Positions 40,601 through 52,722 of a stretch of 64,000 bases of DNA are shown one piece after another. Positions within the stretch are counted from its first letter, which is position 1; each line of letters starts with the position of its first letter. This stretch comes from Cucumis sativus (lineage: Eukaryota > Streptophyta > Magnoliopsida > Cucurbitales > Cucurbitaceae). The stretch spans positions 26,335,489 through 26,399,488 of the forward strand of contig NC_026655.2 of assembly GCF_000004075.3 (NCBI RefSeq), in the 5' to 3' direction. The notes under the pieces were generated by a model. That model was not told the origin of the DNA and searched no databases. It saw nothing but the letters and a program-made list of their open reading frames with translations. The position numbers and the translations under genes are program-made.

Positions 40601-41295
40601 TTTAATTTTAATAATTTTACACAAGAATATCCGAGTAGATAAGAGGTTATTGTCCCCCAACCTAGCCCAAATGTTGTATAAGCTAGGGTTAGGCACTCAC
40701 GGATATAAAAGAAAAAAGTTGTTCCATAAAATTAGTCAGATGTGCACAACCAAACCTAAACACTCACTAATATACAAAAAAAGTTCATAACATTTTTCGT
40801 AAAATTATTTTAAATGATAAAGTCCATGAAATTCAAAATATCAGAATCTATATATATCATAATATAGATAGATCATGGTCCCGATTGGATTGACAGTTTG
40901 TTTTTTTTAAAAAAAAATATTTTAATCTCTCCATAAGTTATCTTGACAATGTGACATACATGTATGTATGTATATAAATATAATTGAGTTGAGTCGGGTC
41001 AATACGATCTCTTACTTGCACAATATAGCAATACAACTCAAATTTTTTCCTCCAATTTTCTAACCCAACGCAACCTAACACAAAATTCAATTCAACCCAA
41101 CACTTATAGTTTAGGTTGATAATTGGATTGGTCGGGTTACTGATTTTTTTTTTAACACCCTTAATATTTTGTAAAATAGCCTTTTTTTTTTTTTTTTTTG
41201 TTTAAAATTAAGACCCTAACATTGGGGTTAGGGCAAAATTAAAGTAACGAAATATTATATTTTCTTAAACTTAAGCAATTGGAGAATTTTGGACG

Positions 41296-41304
41296 AAACC
41301 CTAA
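41296..41304 (+). promoter_or_regulatory. Telo-box upstream of eIF3k
   Basis: AAACCCTAA about 190 nt before the start codon. This box is typical of plant translation-machinery genes, which fits the gene that follows. An inverted TTAGGG core lies close by at about 41226-41231. Confidence 0.6.
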
Positions 41305-41484
41305 AAATAGAAGATTCATCGTCATCCCCAATCGAGGGTTTCAAGTGTGAAGAACCATTAGCACGAAGCTTTATCATCATCATCTCATTCAGTTCTCTAA
41401 AACCCTGTTTTCAATTTAGCAGTATATTCTGCAACCAAGTTGAAAGCCTATTCCTTTACCTAATCGACGGCGGAATCCGGTGGA

Positions 41485-44049
41485 ATGGGGAGAGAACTCC
41501 AAAAGCAACCTCAGCAAGAGATGGCCTCCGCCGTGGAGCAATTGCTCGCCGTGAATCCTTACAATCCCGACATTCTCCCCGATCTCGAAAACTACGTAAA
41601 CGAGCAGGTCACTTTCCCATCTCTTCCCTCTATTTTTCAGCTTAATTTTTGTTAGTTGTTACCATCTCCTTGGTAATTGTATTTCTGAATTGAGAGAACT
41701 CTTATCTTATTTTAGCTGGGATAAATGTTTGTGTTCCAGGTCTCGTCAGAAACGTACAGTTTAGATGCCAATCTATGCCTTCTTCGTCTCTACCAGGTAG
41801 CTACCCTACTACAATACTAGCTGTAAATAGATATAGCATGTATTTTAGTAAATTCTTCTGGCAAAAAGAAGTCAGGTTCCAAATTCCTCCCGTGTGGTTG
41901 TTGCTGGATGGTTTTGTCATAATAATCCTTAAGTTTTAATTGTTGTTGTGTTTATATTTTTAGTTAACTGTCATTACTTTAAGATAAATTAGGATTTAGA
42001 ATGTATTTTGGTGCTGCCCATTTAGCGCATTGGACTTGGACCTTAAGCGTTTTGAATGTTTAATCTCTGTGTTTCCCTCATTCATATGGTTTGTCTTCTA
42101 GAGAATTGATTATTGTTTGATTTACAGTTTGAGCCAGAGAGAATGAGCACCCAAATTGTGGCTCGCATTCTGGTCAAGGTATATTTTCCTCTTTATTTTT
42201 TTTTGTCACCGCTTATTGTGAAGAATTCAATTCCTATATCTTCTTCACTCAGCATAACTGAAGTTTATGTCCGATTTGTGGATAGGCTCTGATGGCAATG
42301 CCAGCTCCGGATTTCAGCCTGTGTCTCTTTTTAATTCCAGAACGTGTGGTATGCATTAAATCTTTCATAGTTCATCAACCCCTTGTTTTAAGATGTCTGC
42401 CATTTTGATTCTAGAACAAGTGGTATACATTAATTTTTATTGTAGTTTACCATCCCTTAAGTTTTTTTTTCATTTCTAATTTTGTTCTTATATCTTGTGG
42501 TCTTTGTAAATTTTTTTATCTGTAAAGTGAGCAATTAGGTTGCTCATTTATTCCTCAAGAGATCAAAATGTCCTATGTATCCTTTATTGAGACTTGGGGG
42601 GCAAACCACATTAAACTTAAAGGCCTCAATCATTAATTATCATTAAAATGGGAATGCTCTGAAACGAATAGAGGAGGTAACCCAAAGGAAAATATTAAAG
42701 TAAGCAGAGCATTTAACCATCAATTTTCAATTTCATTCTAAGCTAAAACATTGTTGCCAAACATTTTCACATTTTCCGCTTGTTATTTCTTGTGCTTTCT
42801 ATTCCATCCCCTTAATGACACATTTTTAATGTATTAATATCAGCAAATGGAGGATCAATTCAAGACTTTGATTATACTTTCCCACTATTTGGAGGTATGC
42901 AGGTTCATTTTTGTTTTTCTTCTTTTATTCCCTTAACTTGATCTTTTAGCAGCCAATTTTATGTCTTTTTTTTAAAAAAATTATTCATGTCTAGACTGGA
43001 AAGTTCCGTCAATTCTGGGATGAAGCTGCCAAGAACCGTCACATAGTTGAAGCTGTGCCAGGTACTTAGGAATTATAAGGAACTTGTTCTTTTATGCAGT
43101 ATTTGCTACTACCTTTATAGGTCTCTAGGATGCATCCATTAGTGTGTAACGTGTGAGTGGCATATTCTCTCAAGAGAATGAATTTGACTGACCTGAAGAA
43201 GAATTGAGATGTTTGAAGGAAAGTTTCCCCATGTGTCCTGAGTTTGAACCTCCGCATGAAAAACCATACGAGTATATAACTTTTTTTTTTCACTTATTGT
43301 GTTTTCTATGGTCGGCTGTATGGTGCAAGAAGTCTTACTTGAGTAGTTGAATGTGCCACAATAAATCTTTAAAAAAATGTATATTTTTAGCTTGCAGAAC
43401 TATTTTGTTTGTATATAGACCAAGGCGTGTTTTGACTATTCCTGATATGAAAATACGATGCAGGTTTTGAGCAAGCAATTCAAGCTTATGCTGTCCATGT
43501 TCTTTCCTTAACTTATCAAAAGGTTCCTAGATCTGTGCTTGCGGAGGTATGGATTTATAAAGCATCTATCTGCCATTTTAATAATCTTGGAGTTGATTCT
43601 TCAACTGTTATCATTGTCTTTTTTCATTGGTGTTTCGAAGTAGATGTGGCTTGACACGCTACCCTGCTAATAATGTTACGGTCCAAATATCCTTGTATTG
43701 TTTATTCTCTTTCTGACATGCTATAGAGGATGTCAACCGATCAACCCCAACTCATCTCTTTTTGGAATTTTTGCTTCAATCAATACGTTTCAATGCAACA
43801 TGTTCAATCTTCTGTGTGTATTCTAAATCCTTATGTGGGATGTTACAGGCAATCAATATCGAGGGCCTGTCATTGGACAAATTTCTCGAGCACCAAGTTG
43901 CAAACTCTGGCTGGACTCTTGAGAAAGGTGGGAAGGGCCAACTTATTGTTATACCACCCAACGAATTCAACCATCCTGAACTGAAGAAGAAATCCTCTGA
44001 TAGCATTCCCTTGGATCACATTACTCGCATCTTTCCAATTCTTGGCTAA
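41485..44049 (+). CDS. TIF3K1: Eukaryotic translation initiation factor 3 subunit k (eIF3k)
   Basis: Eight exons: 41485-41607, 41740-41796, 42128-42178, 42286-42348, 42844-42894, 42995-43061, 43464-43546 and 43849-44049, joined in frame to 231 aa (Arabidopsis eIF3k is about 226 aa, from memory). eIF3k is a small cytosolic subunit of the eIF3 complex that helps recruit mRNA to the 40S ribosome. Recognition rests on near-identical strings remembered from plant eIF3k: AVNPYNPDILPDLENYV, YQFEPERMSTQIVARI, PAPDFSLCLFLIPERV, FWDEAAKNRHI and the C-terminus HITRIFPILG. The protein has the HAM/winged-helix layout of the family and no membrane or signal segment. Several exons are only 51-63 nt. The first donor, CAG/GTCACT, is weak but is the only one that preserves NEQ/VSS. 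The ATG context (GGAATGGGG) and the family's usual MGR start support this initiation codon. Confidence 0.96.
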
Positions 44050-45690
44050 CTAACCCGATCACCGTAACTAATGTTGTTACATCTATACATTTCGTATTTG
44101 TTCTCGTTCCTTTCTTTTTGGGACTACTGTGAGGCTGCTGCTATATTATTGTCCAATTTTCCATCTATGCCATAGAATGAAGAGATTACCTCTTTAGGGC
44201 AGTCAGTCTGATGTTTATATTTTGTACTTCAATCATACCATTTTATGATGGTCATAAGGTCATGAAAGGCACACTGAGGTGATGAGACGAGTCGCTCTGT
44301 ATCGTATCATGTGGCTCTCCTAATTTTGAGAAGTGTTTTTGCGTCAAATTATTATCGATCGTTCTTTTGGGTATTGCAGACTTGAGTTCCTTTTGGACCA
44401 TAAGCTTTTTTATTTTTTGGGTAGACATTAGTAAACATTTTGTTTTAAAATCAATTTTTAAGGAAAAAGTTTGTAGGCTAATGTAGTTTAAGAATTTCTG
44501 ATGTCAGATTAAAAGGCACTTCAAAGGGATTTTGGATGAAATATTCACGTTGGTTTTCTTTCAAAAAGTTATTGTTTCTTCTAAAACAGACTAGGCATCT
44601 TAAAAGTCACCCTTCTACGCCACAACCATAGTATTAAATTCACTTCCACATGATATTTTTGTTTTCATGGGTTTATATTGATATAGGTTGAATTGCTATT
44701 TCTATTACATTTTTTAAAAATATATAAAAACACGAAGAAACACATTGAAATGTACATTAGGACAAGGTTCAAGCTCATATTCCTTACCCCATTTTCTACT
44801 CAAAAATTGTTTCAAGCTTTAAATTACTTTTAACCTTTATTTTTCATTAAATATTAGCTTTCAAGTTAACGTTAATGTTAACAAAATTATAGTTAATTAA
44901 AAGTAAAATTATAATATTATAAAACTTAAAACTAAATTGAAAACGCTAACCAAAATGAAAAGATTAAAAATATAAGGTGTAACATGGAAAGTTTATGAAT
45001 CAAATAAAAACTAGATTAAAAAACTTAAGATTCCTTTTCCACCTAAAAAAGAAATTTGGAAAATCGTCCGAAACCAACCTTAATAGATAAAGATTTTGTC
45101 TAGTAAAACTAGCATCCTATTTATCTCTTTCTTTCCTAAAACATTAAAAAAATTCATCTTTTCTAAATTTTATATAACTATTTTTTTTCTCTAATCTTTT
45201 CCAATCTTAGCTAATTTTAAATTATTTTTATACAATTTCTCAAATCTTATGTGTTCATACATAAGTTAATAAGATTAGAATAGAAATCTTATTCACAGAC
45301 ACGACCATAATAGAAAATTTGACAAGACTTAGCTGGTAAAATATTTGGTTGAGATCTCGATTCATCTTGGATAAAAATGTATCAAGAAAGTTCAAATTTT
45401 CCATTTTTTAGAATTTCTTGATACAATTTTGGTTTACACCCAATTTTTAATATTTGATAGAGAGATTTGAAAAGACTAGACATGAATTGAGAAAATCCAA
45501 ACCCAAAACAACCAAAATAATTTCACAAAAAAAAATGGTGAAACTTTTCAGTAGACAAAACCTTTGAAAGCCATTTCTTACAATTTTCCAAAAAAAAAAA
45601 TATTTTAAATAAAAAAATTTATTTAAAATATTTATAAACAAATTGATTTTAGTTTATTTATTTAAATAAATAAAAATATTGTTTTTTAAA
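44050..45690. other. Intergenic region between eIF3k and the FYVE-SYLF gene
   Basis: The first few hundred bases are probably the eIF3k 3' UTR. The remainder to about 45.69 kb is AT-rich DNA with no supported gene; the 64-codon minus-strand frame at 45447-45641 is low-complexity and rejected. Confidence 0.6.
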
Positions 45691-45844
45691 GAAACTGAAA
45701 AATATAAAAACCAAACCGAGAAAATCGAAAAGGAAAAAACAAAACGAAACAAAAGATTGATTGAATCCTCGAAAGAGATTCATCGGTTCTTTCCCATTTC
45801 ATCCCGCCATCGTCGTTTAGTTTTCATCGATTTCCCTCAACCTC

Positions 45845-46239
45845 AAACCCTAAACCTAACAATTCATTTCCTTCACCTCAATTCTTCTTCTCACAAAGGT
45901 ACGCCAATTCTCTCTGTCTTCCCTTTCGCTTCCCTTTCAGATTTCTAGCTTCCTATGCGGTTTTTTTGTTCTCTTTTATACCGACGACAAAATTAAATAA
46001 AAAACCCCCTGAATTTCGAATTTAGCTGCATAGACGACTCCGATATGTGTAATTTTTTTGAAATTCCAATCCACCCCATTTTGTCTTTGATGATTTTTCT
46101 CCCAACATTTGTATATAGGAGTCGAAAGTGAGGATTCTTTTTTTAATTCCCTTGAAAGAGAACTTGAAGTTGTTGTTTTTTGTAATCGGTTTTTGTAATT
46201 TTTTTTACTGACAGTTGGTTTTGATGTTAGTTATTGTAG
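45845..46239 (+). promoter_or_regulatory. Leader of the FYVE-SYLF gene with telo-box and probable leader intron
   Basis: AAACCCTAA lies at 45845-45853, followed by ACCTAA. A good donor (AAAG/GTACGC at 45899) and an acceptor three bases before the ATG (TTGTAG/ATC, AG at 46238-46239) bracket a proposed intron of about 340 nt in the 5' UTR. The start codon would then be right next to the splice junction. Confidence 0.5.
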
Positions 46240-46242
46240 ATC

Positions 46243-48719
46243 ATGGCTACTTTAAACGGGAAAGTTACATATTCTTCGCTTTCTAATGTTGGGAAGGTGA
46301 ATAGAGTTCATAATGATGATGAAGATTGTGATTCTCCATGGGCCATGCCTAATGGTAGTGTGCCCTTTCAGAACTCGAAGTTTTCTGCTGAATCTGAAGA
46401 TTTTATTGAGGATGAGTATGATTCAAGTGATGAGTTTGATATTCCTAAGCAAAATAGTAAGCGTCCTGAGGTGAATTTAAAGAATGTTTTAAATGGAATG
46501 TTTGCTATATTGACTGGTGTGAATAAACCTTCGGATGTGTCGTCAGATAAACAAATTCCCAGTTCAAATATTTCGTTTCTTGGTTCTGAAAAGAATGGCG
46601 ATACCTATTTGCACTCCTCAGTGTACATTCCTAGTGCCCCACCTCTTCTCGAGCCGAATACGGTTAATTATACTGCTTATAAAGATGTTTTGGAGGCTGA
46701 GCCTCCAGAGTGGCTTCCAGATAGTTCTTCTTCGATTTGTATGCAATGTACTGCTCCTTTTACTGCAATCACTCGTGGTAGGCATCATTGTCGATTTTGT
46801 GGAGGGATTTTCTGCCGAGCCTGTTCGAAAGGGAGATGTTTGATGCCCGTTAAATTCAGAGAGAGAAATCCACAGAGAGTATGTGATGCTTGCTATGACA
46901 GGCTTGATCCTTTACAGGGTGTACTTATTAACAGCATTAGCAATGCTGTGCAAAGGGCGAAGCATGATGTGATGGACTGGACCTGTTCAAGAGGGTGGTT
47001 GAATCTCCCTATTGGTCTGTCCATGGAACATGAGATATACAAAGCATCCCAAACGCTAAGAGGATACTTCCAGGTGCGCTTACTATGCAACTTAGTTGTT
47101 AAATCAAATGAAGTTGGTATAATTTGAACTGCTATATATATTATTATACTCTGGCATCGATCATTATACTGTGATCTATTGGACGGTGATTTGGATATTC
47201 TTTTGTGACATGCTATTTCCTGGCTGTTGAATTGTACAGGTCTCTAGATTGAATCCTGAAAGGTCTATACCTTTGTCTGTACTGAAGGGGGCCAAAGGTC
47301 TTGCCATTTTGACAGTCGCTAAAGGCGGCGTGTTGGTTGCTTACAAATTTGGCACTGGTTTGGTAATTGCCCGAAGGTCGGATGGTTCATGGTCTGCTCC
47401 TTCAGCTTTAATGTCTGTTGGATTAGGATGGGGTGCCCAGGTATGACTTCTAATTCAAAGTTCTTTTACAATTGTAGAATTTCTGGAAGAATTTTCGATC
47501 TTCAGAAATGGTTAAGCTCAGTTGTAGGATAGCTTGGCCGTAACTTTTGGGGTTTTGTCTATTTTATGAGATGTAGAGCAAGGCCTTTTGACTCAAATCA
47601 CAAGAATCTTGTGTGCATATCGAGTTCTGAATTACTTATATTTTTGTTTACTTTAGATTGGTGGTGAGCTCATGGATTTCATAATCGTACTTCATAATTC
47701 AAAAGCTGTTAAGACATTCTGTAGCCGAATGCACTTTTCTCTTGGTGCTGGGTGTAGTGTCGCTGCTGGACCTGTTGGTAGAGTGTTGGAAGCAGATCTT
47801 CGAGCAGGAGATAGGGGTTCTGGCATGTGCTATACATATAGCTGTAGCAAAGGTATCCCGATTAGATTGTGCATTTTCTGTTTTACTTAGAAGGCTTTTG
47901 GCAGCTATGTTATACCAAAGCCTAAGTAGATCTCCATGAAGATAGAATTTCAGATCATTGAAATGGCCGCTGCCCACAAACTTTTAGCTTTTTCAAAGTC
48001 AAAGGATTTCGTGGATCATGCAGGATTTAGTCCTTAAACGGCTTGTTCTGGTGCTTAAAATATTTCCTTTATTATGTATATTACAAGTACAAATGTCTTG
48101 ATTTGGGTCGTGGTAGTCAATATCATTACATCTTCGACTCTTAATTTGTCTTTAGAGGTGTGTGCTTGGTTGTGGCTTGTGGTCTTCCAGGATGTGAGCT
48201 TTGTTGGGAGTGAAAGGAACAATAGAGTGATAGAAATTTTTGTGTGATTCCATGTTTCTCTTTGGGCTTCGCTATCGAAGTTTTTCTATAATTATTCTCT
48301 AGGTAACATCCTACTTAGCTGAAAACCTTTTCTCTAATGAAATTTATTTTGTTGTATGCCCTTGAATTCTTTAATTTTTTCTATCACTCGTTTTGACTTC
48401 ATATACCCCCTGAGTAGACCTGGATTTGTTCTATAAGTTGTCTTGAATTCTGAAGAACAGTGTTACCTTTATTTAACGATTATTTCACACTGACATGCTG
48501 GAGATAGTAACTGATGCATTCTCTTATTTACCGACAGGCGCATTTGTGGGAGTTTCATTGGAAGGAAACATTGTAGCAACAAGGATGAGCACAAATCTAT
48601 GCTTTTATGGCGATCCATATCTAACCACCTCTGACATTCTGTTGGGGACAGTTGAGAGACCAAGAGCTGCAGAGCCATTGTACTCTGCTCTTGATGACTT
48701 CTACTCCGTTCTGCAATGA
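46243..48719 (+). CDS. CFS1: FYVE and SYLF domain endosomal/autophagy protein (CFS1-like)
   Basis: Four exons: 46243-47073, 47240-47440, 47657-47852 and 48538-48719, giving 469 aa. Residues about 157-221 form a complete FYVE zinc finger: WLPD at 157, eight zinc-binding cysteines (C166, C169, C183, C186, C191, C194, C214, C217) and the basic RGRHHCRFCG motif at 178-187 that binds phosphatidylinositol 3-phosphate. The region from about 260 to the C-terminus is a SYLF (Ysc84-type) lipid-binding domain, with AKGLAILTVAKGG and LEGNIVATR. PSAPP at 130-134 matches the ESCRT-I (VPS23) docking motif. FYVE+SYLF+PSAPP is the layout of Arabidopsis CFS1/CFS2, which work at endosomes and in autophagosome turnover. 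The N-terminal 120 residues are acidic and look disordered. Which of the two Arabidopsis paralogues it matches is not settled. Confidence 0.93.
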
Positions 48720-50165
48720 CCAAACTCTCCTTGATGTACAGCAGATATCTCCATGGAAGCTCTGATCCAAACCTTATACTTTCATAGATTGTAAATGAAC
48801 ATACATCCACAAGTAGAAGCATTATTATTCTTTTCTACTCTCCACCTTACCCAATAAGAATTGTAATGTTGTATAAAATTGGCTTGATTTATTCTCGTGT
48901 AAATATATATTTTATTGCAACTGAGTTTGATTGAAATGGTTAAAATCACTTGGTTTTGCATCATAAAGGATTGTGTTCTCCGTGAAGGTGTCTATCCTAA
49001 TACTCACTTGTTACATTGAATACTATTTTGTATTTTTTACTAGCTACCATCAATTGTACTTTAAAATCTTCGGTGGTTAAAATATTTACAATTTATTACC
49101 GTTTTTACTACCTTACCTTTATAATTTTGTTTTTTTATTTTTTGATATTGTGTTTGCTATTTTATTCTCAAACTAAAATAGTTTAAACCTTGAATATATA
49201 TTATTATAATTTTAACTAAAATAATCTAGGTTCAAATACAAACTATTATAACTTAATAACTTACGTTGCAAATAGATATTTATTAAGGATGAACGTTATT
49301 TATCCTCTAGGTTATGCACATTATTTATCCTTTAGGTTTGTTGCTAGTTCTTCTAAAAGATTACAATGCATCAGCGCGTACATGCTATGCTTATTACACA
49401 CTTTTTTAACCATGTTCATAATACGGACAAATCATAAAATTATAATTTTAAAATAGAAGTGTCAACTATAATTTATTCTCATAAACTTTAGGATTTAAGA
49501 TTTTATTTAAACCATCAACTTTATTAACTTTTGCAAATGTATCATTTTACCTCTCCGTTATGTTATCCATTTACTCTATTTGTCTATTTTGTAAAATTAA
49601 TATTTGAACAAGTCAATACAAATTTAAAACCAAAATCCAAACTTCTAATTTGAATTCTTTTTTAGAATCATCTATTCATTTACTCTATTTGTCAATTTTG
49701 AAAAATCGATATTTAAAAAAGTCCACACATAAAAAAACATATGTAATAAGGTATATATCGATTGGTTTATAAAAACTTAGAAGTTTAGATTATTTAAATT
49801 ATAAATTTCACAAAACAATGGTCGTACAGAAGTGGAGAATATAAGTTGATATAGTCATCAATCCATAAATTTAATTCATAAAACCAAAGTTGTGATATTT
49901 GTCAATATATATATATGTACACATACACATGACATACATAACAAACTAAATTATAATGACATAAAAAATATACGAGTTAAGGATTTAACAAGAGATTTGC
50001 CTTAACCTACATTGCAATGGACACAATGATTGATGAGAAAGGGAAACAAAAGCCATTTCCTTGCACATTAATTGCTTGGGGCAAACATGTTTGCAATGAA
50101 CAAAGCCCCCAAATGAGCTTTATACACATAGAAGCCCATGTCAAAAAAGGAAAAATTACACATCG
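48720..50165. other. Convergent intergenic region between CFS1-like and RAD51
   Basis: Both genes end here. Beyond their 3' UTRs the sequence is AT-rich. A short duplication is present: catttactctatttgtc at 49568 and again at 49677, 109 bp apart, with flanking similarity. Another short pair around 49280-49340 repeats ttatttatcct and taggtt. Confidence 0.6.
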
Positions 50166-52490
50166 TCAATCTTTGACATCAGTGACCCCTTCAGCTGAAA
50201 TTTGGAACCGTGCTTCAGCCTCAGCTAAACATGGAGAACTTATCACCTTACAAATTCTCTCCTCCCCTCGTCCTTTCCGTAGCGCAAGCCTGCAATAGAA
50301 ACATAGTTGGTCGAGGGTAACCACATTTCGAGTTCATAAACATCTAAGGTGAGGATTCAATCCTCTAACCTCTAAGTAAAAGGTATCACTTTTAAGTAGT
50401 TGAGTTATTTAAAATATTACTTTTAAATACTTTTGATTAAAGAAAAAGAGTATTTAGTGAAAACTCAAAGTCGAAAGTGGTAAAACATGAAAGTTAGGGA
50501 CCAAATTGAAACATAACTCAAATCTCTTGTGTGTAAACATTTTGAGACCAAGAAACTAAATTGAAATCAAACTCAGAACTTAATGACAAATCAGTAGCAA
50601 CTTAGAGACCAAATAAAAACAAGATCCAAAACTTAGAGAACAAGAAGGTATTTTTTGCACAACTTTATTACAGTGTGACAAACCTTGTTGTAGAGGCATG
50701 TGCCATGATGTTTCCACCAATTGGCTTAATTTGAGGACCTGCAAAGATTGCTGAACCATCTACCTGCGCAACCACTTGATTTGTAATGACCACAGCCACA
50801 CCAAACTACAACCACAACACATCAGGAGATATTACTCTTGTGAATGGTAAGAACAATACAAAATGTATCATTCTCGTACTTCATCTTTTGGCCCTATAGA
50901 GGAAAAGTGTATTTACCTCATCTGCCAACTTTTGGAGACTTCTTAAGAACTTTGCTAGATGCATTTGCCGGGCTGAAAGTTCTCCTCTTCCTGAGAAATC
51001 TGTTCTGTAGAGAGCAGTAGCGCTATCGACTATCATGAGAGCAAACCTAAATATAATGTGAATGGATCTCAATAATTTATTTCAATCAAGACAATCATTG
51101 GCATTAAGTTTAAAAAACAATATATTAGTGTTAAGTTCAATTAAATATATATCCTCATACAAATGTTAACTACCTTGTTTCCACCATCATTGAAGCAGCT
51201 TCCAGCAAAAGCCTTGATTGATGATCCGTGTTATAAGCTCTAGCATAGGCCACATTCTCCAAGACATCTGCACCATTGAGTCCAAATCTGTAACAACCAA
51301 TATCACACCATAAGCTATTTTGATAACACACACAGAACAAAGTGACACCTAATCTCAAATGTATCCACATCGTACCTATCTGCAATCTGTAAGAGCCTCT
51401 GCGGTCTAAACGTTCCCTCAGCATCAATATACATCGCCTTTCCCTCTCCACCACCTTGATCCAATGGGAGCTGATCATCAAGTCAAAATTCCTCAGAAGT
51501 CAGAAACATGTCCATTGATAGAAATAAACTAAAAGAATCCATGGCCAAAAATAGTTCTATGATACATGTTTAAGCTGAACTCGATAGCAAACGACATTTA
51601 CAGAAATGGAATGAGCGACTCACTTGGCAGGTAACGCAAAGTGTGTGACAAAGCTGTGTTTTCCCAGAACGGAACTCCCCATAGATTTCAGTTATGGATC
51701 CTGTCTCGATTCCCCCTGAAAAAACAGTGTAAAATCTAAACTAAGAAAACCATAAATGGCAATACAATGGCAAAGGAAGCTTCAATCAAACTCAAAAGCT
51801 CTACGAGAAAGCAACCTTCCAGAATCTTGTCAAGTTCCCTTGACCCAGATGTTAATTGAATGATCTCTAGCCTCTGAGCATGAAGTTGGCCAGCGCTTGT
51901 GAAACCCAATGGCACAATCTTGGAAGCTATTGAGAATGAATCAAGTCAAATAAAGAGGCAGACAAAACAAGCAAATGGAAAAATGGAAAATTATGAACAG
52001 ACGAAACAAACAGAACAAATTACATGCCTGCTTCAATAATTTTATCAACTTTAGCTTCACTTATGCCTTTGATTTGAAGCAGTTCTTTTCTGGGAGAGTA
52101 TGCAACAGACTCAACAGTACACAAACCAGCATCTTTAAGCTTCTTTACGTCCATTGCAGCAATTCCCGATGCCTTTAATACATAAAAAATGCTTAAAACT
52201 CTAAAATCGTTACTGGGAAATGATAAATCCCAAATCAAAACACGACCCATGTAACTAAATTCGAGGACAAATAACTTAATCCTACAATTAGAAACGAAAT
52301 CTTGAATTCAAAATTCATTGAACATTTGGGAACCGATGAATACAACAAAAAGAAAAGAAAATAAACCCTAATTTTCGTGATGCAGTAGCATAATGGGTAC
52401 CTGAAGCTGCTCAACGGGAAAAGGGCCGTGCTGAATTTCATCGGCTTCCTCTTGTTCTTCAGAGGGCTTCTGGTTTCTTTGGCGCTCCAT
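50166..52490 (-). CDS. RAD51: RAD51 recombinase
   Basis: Nine exons on the minus strand: 52490-52401, 52172-52028, 51926-51816, 51715-51624, 51470-51376, 51287-51174, 51046-50917, 50805-50684 and 50289-50166, joined in frame to 340 aa (Arabidopsis RAD51 is about 342, from memory). The protein forms filaments on single-stranded DNA in the nucleus and carries out strand exchange in double-strand break repair and meiosis. It has an N-terminal helix-hairpin-helix domain (about 20-80), Walker A GEFRSGKT at 128-135, Walker B LMIVD ending at D223, the GRGELSARQ stretch, and the C-terminal [14 protein letters not shown] and AEARFQI strings. The string of short acidic residues near the N-terminus is normal for plant RAD51. 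It is RAD51 rather than DMC1 by the N-terminus and the [19 protein letters not shown] segment. The intron after exon 2 must use a GC donor to keep the frame. Confidence 0.97.
50330..50410 (-). repeat. tRNA-derived SINE-like remnant downstream of RAD51 exon 9 acceptor
   Basis: Read on the minus strand it contains AACTCAACTACTTAA, like a polymerase III A box, and about 45 bases later GAGGATTGAATCC, like a decayed B box (GGTTCGAATCC). It lies inside the last RAD51 intron (50290-50683). Confidence 0.4.
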
Positions 52491-52646
52491 GATCAGATAC
52501 TGAGGAATCGTCCGACAAATGAAAGAATCTGTTCAGTACAATTCCGACCCACTACCCAGAACCAAAAGAACAATGGAAATTGTACAGTGGAAGTGAGTTG
52601 AAGCAAAAATGGTGGAGGGAATTTGGGAAATTTGAAGATCTGTAGG

Positions 52647-52722
52647 GGCGCCAAAAAGAGTGGAGAGTAGAGAAGTGGCTTACCCGGGAAGTTTCGCGAG
52701 GAGAGTGATCAAAAATTGGGCC
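52647..52722 (-). promoter_or_regulatory. RAD51 promoter: E2F and site II elements
   Basis: On the minus strand TTTGGCGCC (52655-52647) is a perfect match to the E2F consensus, about 160 nt upstream of the ATG. A second E2F-like core, tttcgcg, lies at 52692-52698. TGGGCC (52717-52722) and, further out, AGCCCA (52784-52789) are site II elements. E2F plus site II is the classic arrangement at plant S-phase genes such as PCNA, so S-phase/meristem expression of this RAD51 is inferred. Confidence 0.65.

Larger units (their letters stand above)
31970..41280. other. Gene-poor divergent region between sucrose synthase and eIF3k
   Basis: About 9.3 kb without a gene I can support. Contents noted: a 32-bp tandem duplication at 32324-32388; a GC-richer pocket at 33185-33265; a coding-like small ORF at 34138-34293; a (TAATA)n-type simple repeat at about 34783-34810; MITE-like DNA at about 35076-35230; an AAATA-type repeat near 36977-37000; a GC-richer pocket with a G-box at 37440-37690; degenerate GATAGA-type repeat DNA at about 38630-38790; and a poly-T at 41182-41199. 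The remaining sequence is AT-rich and unassigned. Confidence 0.6.

Noticed and set aside
41289..41645. 118-codon plus-strand frame over the eIF3k leader and first exon
   Set aside because: It reads the eIF3k first exon in the wrong frame. The in-frame ATG at 41485 begins a recognisable eIF3k protein.
50330..50410. Intact tRNA gene
   Set aside because: A- and B-box-like strings are present but decayed and no acceptor stem or cloverleaf can be drawn. The same holds for the sites at 54095 and 63335.
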